DNA of 64,000 nucleotides, taken from NCBI RefSeq assembly GCF_900129315.1, contig NZ_FQUS01000001.1:124001-188000 (forward strand), given 5' to 3'. Position 1 is the stretch's first letter. The number at the start of each line of letters is the position of its first letter. The position numbers and the translations under genes are program-made. Below, piece after piece: positions 8,863 through 17,538 of the stretch. The DNA is from Fodinibius roseus. Its GTDB lineage: Bacteria > Bacteroidota > Rhodothermia > Balneolales > Balneolaceae. The notes below the pieces were generated by a model. It was not told where the DNA came from, searched no databases, and saw only the letters and a list, made by a program, of their open reading frames with translations.

Positions 8863-11208
8863 ATGTCCGGTTCACTTCAAAAACATAATAATAGTCCTCA
8901 AAATGGGATTGATAAATTTCAATATGCCCCTGATGACAACAACACTTTTAATGAGAAGAGTGATAATGGACTTGATCCACAAAAAATTGTATCGCTCTTG
9001 CAAAAATATAAGTGGATTGTACTTTTATTCCTGGTTGCAGGAGTGGCTGGTGCCTGGTTTTATGCGGACACCATTACTCCTGTTTATGAAAGTAGCGGGA
9101 CTCTGATGATTAGTTCCACTGACCAGTCACCGAGTGATGAGTTGTCTAAGATTGTGTCTCAAACAACCGGCTATGGGACGAGTTCAACCGTCATAAACGA
9201 GCTTCAGGTGCTTCAATCAAGGAAATTTTCGCTTCAAGTGGCCGATAGCCTTATAAAAGAGGATCCGGGAGACCGTAATCAGTTTCCGATTTTGTGGACA
9301 ACAGAAGAAAATGGAGAAATTAACCGTTCCTCAAAAGAAGCAGTGGCCGGTAGAATAAGAAGCAATATCGAATTTCTTCGGGTTGAAGAAGAGGCAGATA
9401 TAGTGGAGGTCAATTTTAACAGTACGTCGCCCGAAGAGGCTTCGAAGATCGTTAATGTAGCCATGCAGATTTATGTTGAGACATCAACGAAGCAAAATCG
9501 GCAGGCTGCCCAGTCGACGGCAGAATTTCTGAGAGAAGAAAAGGAGGAGATTCAGCAAAATCTCCAGGAGGCCGAGGAAGAACTTCAAAATTATATGGAT
9601 GCCACGGGTATTGTCCAGGTTGATGAGCAGGCTTCAAGTATGGTTTCTCAAAGAGCTGAAACGGAAGCTGAGCTGCAGCGCATTAATTTAGAACTCGAGT
9701 CGGTCGAGGAAAACATAGCTAATTATGAAAAACAGCTTGAAAGAATAAAGCCGGGGCTGTCCGAGCAGTTTTCCGAGGCCATCGGACCACGAATTCAGAA
9801 TGCCCAGGAAAGACTGGCAGAGTATGAACAGGAGCGAACATTGATTATTTCGAAGAACCCGGGCGTTTTGGAAAGAAACCCCACGCCCCCCAGGCTGCAG
9901 TATGTAAATGAGCAAATAGATCGGCTTAAAGGTGAAATTAAAGAGCTCTCCGGTAAACTTTTCACATCAGATGAAGAGTTTATGGGAATGAATAGTGAGG
10001 ACAGGGCGCAGATGGTGTCTCAAATCCAAAGCCGCCTGACAGAGTTGCGCATACAACGAAATCAATTGACATCTCGTCGAAGCGCTCTCCAATCGCATAA
10101 GCAGGAGATGGATGCTAACTTTAATTCATTGCCGGAAGGTATGATTGAATTGGCAAAGCTGCAGAGAGATGTCAAAATGAATGAAGAGCTCTATTTGAAT
10201 GTGTCGCGGCAGTATGCGGATATGTCTATATGGAGCCAGTCGCAGTACGGATTTGGCCGTATCATAGACCCGGGAGAATCCCCGAATGCACCCGTAAGTC
10301 CCAATAAAAAACTATTCCTGGTATTGGGCGTCATGTTAGGAGGATTGCTCTCCGTTGGCTTTATTGCCGTCAGGGAATTCAGGGATAACAGCGTCAATAG
10401 CGTAGAGCAGCTCCGGACATATTATCTTCCTTCGCTTACCGTAGTGCCTTCATTGGACAAGGTCTCGAAGGAGGATCGGAAATCATTCTCAGTAGGAGAG
10501 GGCAAGGTACCCGATGAAGCCGTAATGATTCAGAATCGTACGAGTTTTACTTCAGAGGCTATCCGGCGGCTTAAAAACAATATTATTTATCAAAACGGGG
10601 ATACTCCGCCCAAGACGATTGCCATTACAAGTCCCGAAAAGGGAGACGGAAAATCAACCATTGCGGCGAACCTGGGCGTTGCGTTTGCCGAGGAGGGATA
10701 TTGGACACTGGTTATCGGGGCCGATTTTCGACGCCCCAAGCTTCATAAGTACTTCGGTTTGACAGAAGAGGCCGGCTTATCCGATTATCTGAATGGCAGT
10801 CTTCCCTTTCAACAGTTAATCCAGGATACGGATATAGATGCGCTTAAAGTGATAACAGCAGGTAAGAATGCTGATATGCCGGAAATCATTGGAAGCAGCA
10901 TGACCTTTAAAAAGTTGCTGAAGAAAATGGAAGAGGTGTTTGATGTGATTATTCTGGATACCCCTCCCTATGGAATCATCAGTGACTCAGCCGCCCTGCT
11001 GAAGGCCGCGCAAGCTACGGTTGTCGTGGCAAAATACAGAAAAACCAATAAAGGAATGTTGCTTAAAACGATGGACGAGCTTAAGCAAATTAACGCAAAC
11101 GTAACAAGCATTGTTCTTAATGGCTTTGATTATCGTAAGGAAACCGGAAATTACTATGGAGACGGCTACTATCAGTCACTGTATAGTAATTATGAGGAGT
11201 ATTTGTAA
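8863..11208 (+). CDS. Wzc-like polysaccharide co-polymerase with tyrosine autokinase domain
   Basis: 781 residues. A Wzz domain lies between two membrane segments (about 51-69 and 482-502), with a long periplasmic coiled-coil region rich in Glu and Gln in between. The cytoplasmic part is a BY-kinase: Walker A SPEKGDGKST (about 589-598), Walker A' VIGADFRRPK (about 616-625) and Walker B VIILDTPP (about 695-702). The C-terminus is a Tyr cluster (YYGDGYYQSLYSNYEEYL), the autophosphorylation tail that controls oligomer cycling in Wzc/CapAB. It regulates chain length and export of the polysaccharide. The SLBB protein gene follows 60 bp downstream, fitting an export unit. Confidence 0.95.
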   Translation: MSGSLQKHNNSPQNGIDKFQYAPDDNNTFNEKSDNGLDPQKIVSLLQKYKWIVLLFLVAGVAGAWFYADTITPVYESSGTLMISSTDQSPSDELSKIVSQTTGYGTSSTVINELQVLQSRKFSLQVADSLIKEDPGDRNQFPILWTTEENGEINRSSKEAVAGRIRSNIEFLRVEEEADIVEVNFNSTSPEEASKIVNVAMQIYVETSTKQNRQAAQSTAEFLREEKEEIQQNLQEAEEELQNYMDATGIVQVDEQASSMVSQRAETEAELQRINLELESVEENIANYEKQLERIKPGLSEQFSEAIGPRIQNAQERLAEYEQERTLIISKNPGVLERNPTPPRLQYVNEQIDRLKGEIKELSGKLFTSDEEFMGMNSEDRAQMVSQIQSRLTELRIQRNQLTSRRSALQSHKQEMDANFNSLPEGMIELAKLQRDVKMNEELYLNVSRQYADMSIWSQSQYGFGRIIDPGESPNAPVSPNKKLFLVLGVMLGGLLSVGFIAVREFRDNSVNSVEQLRTYYLPSLTVVPSLDKVSKEDRKSFSVGEGKVPDEAVMIQNRTSFTSEAIRRLKNNIIYQNGDTPPKTIAITSPEKGDGKSTIAANLGVAFAEEGYWTLVIGADFRRPKLHKYFGLTEEAGLSDYLNGSLPFQQLIQDTDIDALKVITAGKNADMPEIIGSSMTFKKLLKKMEEVFDVIILDTPPYGIISDSAALLKAAQATVVVAKYRKTNKGMLLKTMDELKQINANVTSIVLNGFDYRKETGNYYGDGYYQSLYSNYEEYL

Positions 11209-11268
11209 TCAATCATCAGAGAGAAATAAAGCACAGCTTATAAATATATACTAAAAAGAGAAAAAATC

Positions 11269-11796
11269 ATGATTAATAATTATAGAGGTTTTACTATTAC
11301 TATCGTTGCCGCATTTTTAATGCTTGTACCCTCGCTTATGCAGGCACAAATGCAGGAAGAACTCAGTGACCGGTATATCCGGGTCGCGGAAGCGGGGGAA
11401 CTGACTGACACCCTGAATGTATGGGGAGATGTGGGCAGCTCCGGGCGGTATATTGTCCCGGAGGGCATCAGCTTGCCGGAATTGATTTCATTTGGTCTGG
11501 GATATACCCAGCTCCGGGGCAGGGAATCCAATATTGACTGGACGAAAACCCAGATAGAGGTCAAAGTCTCCCGGTATGACAGTAACAGGAAACTGGTTGA
11601 AGTCGCCCTGTTCAGGTACCAGTACCAGGATCCTGAGCCCGTGGAAATGTTTGAATTTGATCTCAGGAATAATGATATCGTGTCGCTGCAAGTGCGAAGG
11701 AAACCTTCATTTGGTGATTATGTTGAGGTTGTTGCACCTGTTGTCAGCGTTATCGCTACATCCATACTATTGATTGAAAATCTCAGGGGTAATTAA
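11269..11796 (+). CDS. SLBB-domain secreted protein of polysaccharide export
   Basis: 175 residues with a Sec signal peptide (cleavage near MQA-QM, about residue 26). Residues 50-75 (NVWGDVGSSGRYIVPEG, then SLPELISFGLG) match a soluble-ligand-binding beta-grasp (SLBB) repeat, the domain found in Wza-type export channels. The N-terminal Poly_export domain of Wza is missing. A hydrophobic helix near the C-terminus (YVEVVAPVVSVIATSILLI) could anchor the protein in the inner membrane. It sits between the Wzc-like kinase and an ABC transporter, so it may bridge them in the periplasm. SLBB assignment is good; topology is inferred. Confidence 0.75.
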   Translation: MINNYRGFTITIVAAFLMLVPSLMQAQMQEELSDRYIRVAEAGELTDTLNVWGDVGSSGRYIVPEGISLPELISFGLGYTQLRGRESNIDWTKTQIEVKVSRYDSNRKLVEVALFRYQYQDPEPVEMFEFDLRNNDIVSLQVRRKPSFGDYVEVVAPVVSVIATSILLIENLRGN

Positions 11797-11853
11797 GTTT
11801 AAAGTTAACAGAGAATTAATGAGAATTAACATTAAAATTTTGGTGGTTGCGTT

Positions 11854-13650
11854 TTGTCGTCAATTTTAAAGAAAATATTCTACATTTTACCCAAAGGAGA
11901 TCCATTTAAACTGGTTGTTCTTTTGCTGCTTATGCTGCTGGCCGCTGTCATGGAGGTGGCGGGTATTGGAATGATTCCGGCATTCGTAGCCATTGTGGCG
12001 GATCCGGAACGGGTGCTGGAGATTGAATGGTTGGAACCCGTTCTTTCGACATTGGCCATTTCAAATGCAGAGGACTTGCTTATATGGGGCTCGATTGCTT
12101 TGGTGAGTATTTTTATTATTAAAAGCCTCTATATAATTGCGTTTAACTATTTTGAGGCACGTTTCATTTTTAACCGCCGGTATACCATCAGCCACCGGTT
12201 GATGCGCTCCTACATGCAGGCTCCTTATATATTTCATTTGCGGAGGAATACCGCTGAGCTTCTGAGAAATATTACCCAGGAAATCAATGTGTTTATCAAT
12301 AATGTCGTTTCAATACTTCTCAAAATGGCCCGAGAAGGAGTAATGGCCCTGTCCATTCTTATTTTTCTGTTTGTAATGGAGCCGCTAATAACTATTCTGG
12401 TTATCAGTTTATCGGGGTTGGGAGCGGGGACATTTATCCTGCTGAACAAAAAAAAGATGAAGGAATATGGCCGGGAGGAGCAGGAGCGGCGCTCGGAGAT
12501 GATCAAAGCCCTTAATCAGGGGTTGGGGGGCATAAAGGATGCCCGGGTATTGAACCGGGAAGAAGAGTTTATTGAAAAATTTCGTATCGAGGCGTACATG
12601 AGTACGCGCTTGATGGCCTACATACGGTTTATACAGCAAATCCCCCGGCCGGTGGTTGAGACCACGGCAGTACTTGGCATGTTGCTGGTTTCGGTGTTAT
12701 TAGTGTGGCAGGACCGATCAATGGGGGCTATTATTCCCATTCTTACGTTGTTTGCGATGGCCACGGTTCGCCTGATGCCCTCTATTCAACAGCTGGTGTC
12801 CATGTATACTAACTTACGGTATAATATGGTCTCACTTGACCCTATTTTTGATGATCTTAAAGAACTGGAAGATTATAATACCAGGTTTATTAAAGACAGA
12901 AAAAACAAAAATAAATTAGAATTTGAAGATCAGATTGTTATAAAAAATCTAAGCTATCGCTATCCCGAGAGTGAGGAGCAGGCGATAGACGGGATTTCCA
13001 TTACTATTCCTAAGGGTGAGGCCGTAGCCTTTGTAGGAGCTTCCGGGGCCGGAAAGACCACGGTTGTGGACCTCATATTGGGCTTGCTTGACCCGGATGG
13101 CGGTGAAATACTCCTGGATGGAAAAAGTATTCAGGAGAATATCTCGGCCTGGCAGAGAAATATCGGATACATTCCACAAATGATTTACCTGGCTGATGAA
13201 ACGCTTCGTGCTAATATTGCTTTTGGATTGCCTGAGGACGAGATCGATGATCACAAAGTCATGGAGGCCGTGAGGCTGGCACAATTAGAAACCATGCTTA
13301 ATCGTATGCCCGATGGGTTGGATACCATTGTTGGGGAACACGGTACTCGCTTGTCGGGGGGACAGCGGCAGCGCATTGGGATTGCCAGGGCACTCTATCA
13401 CGATCCTAAAGTACTCGTAATGGATGAGGCCACCTCAGCACTCGACAATATTACCGAGAAAGAAATTACCAATGCTATCTCATCATTGAAGGGCGAGCGA
13501 ACCCTGATCATGATTGCCCACCGGCTTACCACCGTAAAAAACTGCGATAAACTATATTTTATGGAAGATGGTAAAATAATTCAGGAGGGAACATATCAGG
13601 ACCTGGTAAGTACAAATATGAGATTTCGTGAAATGGCTTTGGAAAGTTAG
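11854..13650 (+). CDS. MsbA/PglK-like ABC transporter (fused permease and ATPase), putative glycolipid flippase
   Basis: 598 residues, typical for a half-transporter that works as a homodimer. About residues 1-330 carry six membrane helices. The nucleotide-binding domain has Walker A GASGAGKTT (about 394-402), signature LSGGQRQR (about 500-507), Walker B VLVMDEATSAL (about 519-529) and the switch His in IAHR (about 555). The start is TTG at 11854; no in-frame ATG precedes it. With no Wzx-type flippase visible nearby, this PglK/MsbA-like exporter may flip the lipid-linked oligosaccharide to the periplasm. The substrate is inferred from context only. Confidence 0.9.
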   Translation: MSSILKKIFYILPKGDPFKLVVLLLLMLLAAVMEVAGIGMIPAFVAIVADPERVLEIEWLEPVLSTLAISNAEDLLIWGSIALVSIFIIKSLYIIAFNYFEARFIFNRRYTISHRLMRSYMQAPYIFHLRRNTAELLRNITQEINVFINNVVSILLKMAREGVMALSILIFLFVMEPLITILVISLSGLGAGTFILLNKKKMKEYGREEQERRSEMIKALNQGLGGIKDARVLNREEEFIEKFRIEAYMSTRLMAYIRFIQQIPRPVVETTAVLGMLLVSVLLVWQDRSMGAIIPILTLFAMATVRLMPSIQQLVSMYTNLRYNMVSLDPIFDDLKELEDYNTRFIKDRKNKNKLEFEDQIVIKNLSYRYPESEEQAIDGISITIPKGEAVAFVGASGAGKTTVVDLILGLLDPDGGEILLDGKSIQENISAWQRNIGYIPQMIYLADETLRANIAFGLPEDEIDDHKVMEAVRLAQLETMLNRMPDGLDTIVGEHGTRLSGGQRQRIGIARALYHDPKVLVMDEATSALDNITEKEITNAISSLKGERTLIMIAHRLTTVKNCDKLYFMEDGKIIQEGTYQDLVSTNMRFREMALES

Positions 13651-13705
13651 AAAAAGCGAAACTAAATGTTTGAACTTATCCCATAATATGTACAATTGAG
13701 GAAAA

Positions 13706-14614
13706 ATGATTAGCATTCTGGTATCAACTATCGATGAAGGTATTAAAAGAGTCAAAAATGTGCTTCTGGAACCGAGGGATGATGTCGAATATATTGTTTC
13801 ACATCAATACACGAGTGACAGGTACAGGGAAATTCCTGATGAACTGAAGCGGAGAGATGTTACAATTTCGCAAATTAAAGGCAAGGGCGTTTCCAGATCA
13901 AGGAATAATGCTATAAAACATGCCTCGGGGGAAATTGGCCTCTTTGCGGATGATGACGTAACTTATCGAAATAGTTATATTGATATTGTGAAGGAAACCT
14001 TCCGGGAAAATACGGATATAGATATTGCCCTTTTTAAAATTAAAACAAGAACAGGTGAACCTGAGTACAAGGAATATCCGGAAGCCCGGCTGGAATTGAA
14101 AAAAACAAGTTTTTCTATCAGCAGTGTTGAAATAGGATTTAACATAGAAAAAATAAAGAACGCCGGGCTGTATTTTGATGAACGTTTTGGTGCTGGGAGA
14201 GAGCTGATTGTCGGCGCCGAGGAAACCGTATTTATTGAGGACTGCCTGAAGCACGGGCTAAAAGTATTGTATGTACCTGAATATATTGTCGAGCATCCTT
14301 TTTTAAGCACCATCAAATCTGTCCCTAAATTTGATAAAAGAAGAAATTGGGTAACTGGTGCATATGATTGCCGGACGAATGGAAGTATAGCGCTTTTTAA
14401 AGCTTTTGGGGGTACGCTTAAGATACTACCAACTTTGCTCAGGCATGGAATTAATCCTTTTTCCTATCTTTATCATCGGTTATCTGCAGCCCTATATATT
14501 CTCCGTACTAATAAAAAATATATGGCTGTTGAAGATGATTCTGTAATTTATCCAAGTAAGCGGTCCCGGCCTACATCAAGATCAGAGCATAAGGTTTCTG
14601 CACTGGACGTTTGA
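13706..14614 (+). CDS. Family 2 glycosyltransferase
   Basis: 302 residues beginning with a short GT-A strand (ISILVSTIDEG). The segment KGVSRSRNNAIKHASGEI (60-77) is the typical GT2 nucleotide-binding region, followed by FADDDV (80-85), the DXD-type metal site. An acidic ED pair (AEETVFIEDCLK) about 180 residues in is a plausible catalytic-base region. There is no signal peptide or strong membrane helix, so the enzyme would act in the cytosol at the membrane face. It is the only clear GT2 in the window. Codons are noticeably AT-rich from here to about 17 kb compared with the flanking genes. Confidence 0.88.
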   Translation: MISILVSTIDEGIKRVKNVLLEPRDDVEYIVSHQYTSDRYREIPDELKRRDVTISQIKGKGVSRSRNNAIKHASGEIGLFADDDVTYRNSYIDIVKETFRENTDIDIALFKIKTRTGEPEYKEYPEARLELKKTSFSISSVEIGFNIEKIKNAGLYFDERFGAGRELIVGAEETVFIEDCLKHGLKVLYVPEYIVEHPFLSTIKSVPKFDKRRNWVTGAYDCRTNGSIALFKAFGGTLKILPTLLRHGINPFSYLYHRLSAALYILRTNKKYMAVEDDSVIYPSKRSRPTSRSEHKVSALDV

Positions 14615-15009
14615 CTTACCTGCTACCTGTTTTTAAAGTTTAAAATAACGAACGGCTTTATAATTTGATAAATAAACTCATAGTATACGTTAAATAAAGC
14701 TTTTACATAAAAATACTTAAGGAACTGGGGCATTTGTGATTCAATAGGATTGGGATGTTATTCTCTAAACGATATTTATAAAATACGTTGCGTATATAAA
14801 TATCTGTAAAAGTAGATAAGTAAAGAAAAGCATGGCAGTTTCAACTGTATGTTTTAAATCAAATCATCCAATCTTTGCCTTGGTCTCCAAAAAATTTGCC
14901 CAAGTAAATGTTAAAAATTTAGATTGTAGAAACATCCAAAAGATAATCTAAGATGAAATTAAGCTGGATAAAAATGATTGGCTTAATCTAAGGTTAATGG
15001 GTACAAAAA
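14615..15009. other. AT-rich intergenic region
   Basis: This gap of about 395 bp is strongly AT-rich. It contains a near-miss to the sigma-54-like boxes (ATGGCAGTTTCAACTGTATG around 14831) whose spacing is one base too long, and a short direct repeat TAATCTAAG just before the next gene. No gene or terminator is supported. Confidence 0.4.
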
Positions 15010-15972
15010 ATGAATTATAAGACCATAAGTGAATTAAATAGAGATATCCTGGCATGGATACCAGAACTTCCCCGGGATATCAATGTAATTGTTGGTATTC
15101 CGAGAAGTGGTTTGCTTGTTGCTAATATATTGGGACTTCATCTTAATTTACCTATTACTGATATTGATGGATTAATTGATGGAAAGCTGTTGTCTTCAGG
15201 TAGAAGGCCACTTAAAGAAAGAAATCAGTTGGTCAAGGGATCAAAAATATTAGTAGTTGATGACAGTGTCCACTCCGGATATCAGATGAGTAAAGTTCAA
15301 GAGAAAATACGTAAGCGTGATCTACCTTATAGGATCTCCTATGGGGCCGTTTATGCACTATCCAATTCCATAGATAAAACTGATATATTTAAAGAGGTTT
15401 TGCCTATGCCAAGAATATTTGAATGGAATTTATTTCATCATGGTATCATGAAGTCGTCTTGTGTGGATATCGATGGGGTTTTGTGCAGAGATCCGTCAAA
15501 AGAGGAAAATGACGATGGCCATAAATACAGGCAATTTATTTTAAATGTAGCTCCCAATATTATACCCACCAGGAAGATCGGTTGGTTGGTTACATGCCGA
15601 CTTGAAAAATATAGGGAATTAACCGAACAGTGGTTAAGTAAAAACAATATTTTATATGATAATCTTGTAATGATGGATTATAATACGCGGGAAGAAAGGA
15701 TAAGAGCAGGGAATCATGGTAAGTACAAGGCAAATGTTTATAAAAAAGTCAAAGCTAAGCTATTTATTGAAAGTTCAAGAGGACAAGCAAATGAGATAGC
15801 CAAGATTTCTGGAAAACCGGTTGTTTGTTACCAGGGAGATAGCAAAATAATTTATCCGAACAGGCTCAGTATTTTAAAAAAGCAAACCAGAAATTATTCA
15901 AAGCAATTTTTGAATTCCCCTATTGGCTTTGCCAAGCGAGGTTTTAAAAAGCTTAATAGGGAATTAAGATAG
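15010..15972 (+). CDS. Phosphoribosyltransferase-HAD hydrolase fusion protein
   Basis: 320 residues. The N-terminal half is a type I phosphoribosyltransferase: a VGIPRSG loop (28-34) and the PRPP-binding loop VVDDSVHSG (82-90). The C-terminal half starts at CVDIDGVLCRD (151-161), which matches HAD motif I (DxDGV), and contains VTCRLEKYRE as a motif II/III-like region. PRTases of this kind move a 5-phosphoribosyl group to or from PRPP, and the HAD half could remove a phosphate. Neither half shows a purine or pyrimidine pathway partner here; the neighbours are a glycosyltransferase and a sulfotransferase. Domain calls are firm, the substrate is unknown. The gene is AT-rich. Confidence 0.8.
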   Translation: MNYKTISELNRDILAWIPELPRDINVIVGIPRSGLLVANILGLHLNLPITDIDGLIDGKLLSSGRRPLKERNQLVKGSKILVVDDSVHSGYQMSKVQEKIRKRDLPYRISYGAVYALSNSIDKTDIFKEVLPMPRIFEWNLFHHGIMKSSCVDIDGVLCRDPSKEENDDGHKYRQFILNVAPNIIPTRKIGWLVTCRLEKYRELTEQWLSKNNILYDNLVMMDYNTREERIRAGNHGKYKANVYKKVKAKLFIESSRGQANEIAKISGKPVVCYQGDSKIIYPNRLSILKKQTRNYSKQFLNSPIGFAKRGFKKLNRELR

Positions 15973-15986
15973 GATACTTTTTTTAT

Positions 15987-16305
15987 TGTGTAAGGTTAGA
16001 ATTAAGCGTTGAAATATTTACTCGACTGTAGTATGTAGAACATATTTAAAAAACAGAGAGTATAACGAAAAAAGACTGTTTAAAGCATAGAGATCGTACC
16101 TCTGGTTAAGTTATTTCATTTGGCACATTTTTTGATTTACCACTAGTCTACGTTCAAATAATAAGTGGGATCTACATATAATAATCTTCGTTTACTGACA
16201 AATCTAATTTCAAAAAACTGGAAAAACATTAAAGCAGTAATATTTGCAGGAGGTTGCGTGATTGGATTTAGTGAAGAAATCTTTGTTTGGGCAAAACCCG
16301 TATAA
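15987..16305 (+). pseudogene. Decayed duplicate of the rfbF promoter and 5' end
   Basis: This stretch is a diverged copy of 17219-17538. It includes the sigma-54-like box, the leader and the first 25 codons of rfbF. From 16228 the frame reads IKAVIFAGGC, then VIGFSEE and finally AKPV before TAA, against [13 protein letters not shown] and PKPMV in the intact gene. The ATG has become ATT, the GTRL nucleotide-binding loop is lost, and a stop follows at 16303-16305. No indel breaks the frame over these 25 codons. The sulfotransferase gene lies between the remnant and the intact gene. The alignment was done by eye. Confidence 0.75.
16120..16136 (+). promoter_or_regulatory. Sigma-54-like -24/-12 promoter (in the duplicated copy)
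   Basis: TTGGCACATTTTTTGAT has an exact TGGCAC -24 half and TTGA at -12 with GG-N10-G spacing. It is the duplicate of the rfbF box at 17350. A start near 16147 would give a leader of about 218 nt, containing the rfbF remnant, ahead of the sulfotransferase gene. Confidence 0.55.
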
Positions 16306-16364
16306 AAATTGAGCAAATCATTAATTTCAAAAATTAAATACAGGATTTAATAATAAATATACTC

Positions 16365-16979
16365 ATGAAAAAATTAGTATTTGGAATTGGGACGGGTAGG
16401 TGTGGTACGGTTTCTCTGTGTGAGTTATTAAATAATCAAAAAGATTCAAATTTTACTCATGAGGAAAAACCAGTATTACCGTGGATTCGATCTATCAGGG
16501 ATTTGGATGATAAAATTAAAAGGATCTTATCACGAAAAGAGCACTATGTAGGTGATATTGCTTTTTATTATCTACCGTATATTGAATATATACTTGCTAA
16601 TTATCCTCAAACTAAAATAATTTGTTTGAAGAGGGACAGGCAAGAGGTGGTAAAGAGCTATTTAAAAAAAACAAGGGGACGAAATCATTGGGTCAACCAT
16701 AATGGCTTTATCTGGAGTCATTGTGAATGGGATAAATGTTATCCAACTTACAACAATTTCTTAAAGAGAAATGCGATAAAAAAATATTGGGAAAAATATT
16801 ATAGCAGAGTTGAAGAATTAATATTGAAATATCCCAGATCTATAATGATTATTGATATGTATTACGCTTTAAATACTGAAGATGGAATACTTGAAATGTT
16901 AAATTTTATTGGAATTGAAGAAAATAACTCCATTATTAAAAAAGATATTAAGAAAAATGAATTGAGCTATAAATTTTAG
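16365..16979 (+). CDS. Sulfotransferase family protein
   Basis: 204 residues. The 5'-phosphosulfate loop is GTGRCGTVSL (9-18) and the 3'-phosphate region is KIICLKRDRQEVVKSYL (84-100), both characteristic of PAPS-dependent sulfotransferases. It is short for the family but has a full set of nucleotide-contacting motifs. It would transfer a sulfo group from PAPS to a sugar hydroxyl of the polysaccharide or its lipid-linked precursor. The gene is very AT-rich and stands alone between two copies of the rfbF upstream region, suggesting it was gained or rearranged with that duplication. Acceptor is unknown. Confidence 0.82.
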   Translation: MKKLVFGIGTGRCGTVSLCELLNNQKDSNFTHEEKPVLPWIRSIRDLDDKIKRILSRKEHYVGDIAFYYLPYIEYILANYPQTKIICLKRDRQEVVKSYLKKTRGRNHWVNHNGFIWSHCEWDKCYPTYNNFLKRNAIKKYWEKYYSRVEELILKYPRSIMIIDMYYALNTEDGILEMLNFIGIEENNSIIKKDIKKNELSYKF

Positions 16980-17461
16980 ATATTTGGTACGAATAGCGCA
17001 GTCATGAATCGGATCCGGTCATCCGGATAATTTTGATCCATCCCTTTATGTTTTTAAAAAACCAGCCCGTGGTAATAACAACAGGCAACAAATAATAATT
17101 GGCAGATCCCGGATGGATTAACTCCAGCTTATAGTCTTTATGGTTTAGTTTTTGGACTTGGCCTATAAGGCCGAAGGTCAGCTCGTGATAATTTGCCAGG
17201 GACACATCCAATTTCCTATCGTGTAATCTTAGTCTGAAGCGTAGTAATATTTACTCAACCGCCTATAAAAAAAATACGAAAAACAGGGAGCATAGAAAAA
17301 AAAGGCTATTTGAAGCATAGAGAGCGCAATTCTGATTAATAAATCTCATCTGGCACATTTTTTGAATTACTGTTACTGTACGCAAATAATAAATGGTGAT
17401 CTACACAAGAAAACTCTTGATGTAGTGTCATATCTAACTTCAAAAATTTTAAAGAGAGATC
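16980..17461. other. Intergenic region with a possible minus-strand gene remnant
   Basis: This gap of about 480 bp lies between the sulfotransferase gene and rfbF. On the minus strand, a frame open from about 17250 down to a stop at 17002 (about 82 codons, no ATG start, a possible TTG at 17211) reads like protein in its first part (YHELTFGLIGQVQKLNHKDY, then YYLLPVVITTGWFF). It is less AT-rich than its surroundings. It matches no family recognised here and may be the tail of a broken gene. From 17219 on, the sequence is the intact copy of the duplicated rfbF upstream region. Confidence 0.35.
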
Positions 17462-17538
17462 ATGAAGGCAGTAATACTTGCAGGAGGCTACGGGACCAGA
17501 TTAAGTGAGGAAACCAGCGTTCGGCCCAAACCTATGGT
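17219..17538 (+). repeat. Intact copy of a diverged direct duplication (rfbF upstream and 5' end)
   Basis: This is the parent-like copy of the segment at 15987-16305. The two share long blocks around TATTTACTC, AGCATAGAGA, TGGCACATTTTTTGA, AAATAATAA, GATCTACA and GCAGGAGG, with a roughly constant offset of 1230-1234 bp. The homology covers the promoter, the leader and the first codons of rfbF. Confidence 0.75.
17350..17366 (+). promoter_or_regulatory. Sigma-54-like -24/-12 promoter of rfbF
   Basis: CTGGCACATTTTTTGAA has the TGGCAC half and TTGA with GG-N10-G spacing. A start near 17377 gives a leader of about 85 nt before rfbF at 17462, and could drive the six genes from rfbF to the nucleotidyltransferase. 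Confidence 0.55.

Noticed and set aside
14830-14851. Sixth sigma-54-like box upstream of the phosphoribosyltransferase gene
   Set aside because: ATGGCAGTTTCAACTGTATG has the GG and G eleven bases apart instead of ten.
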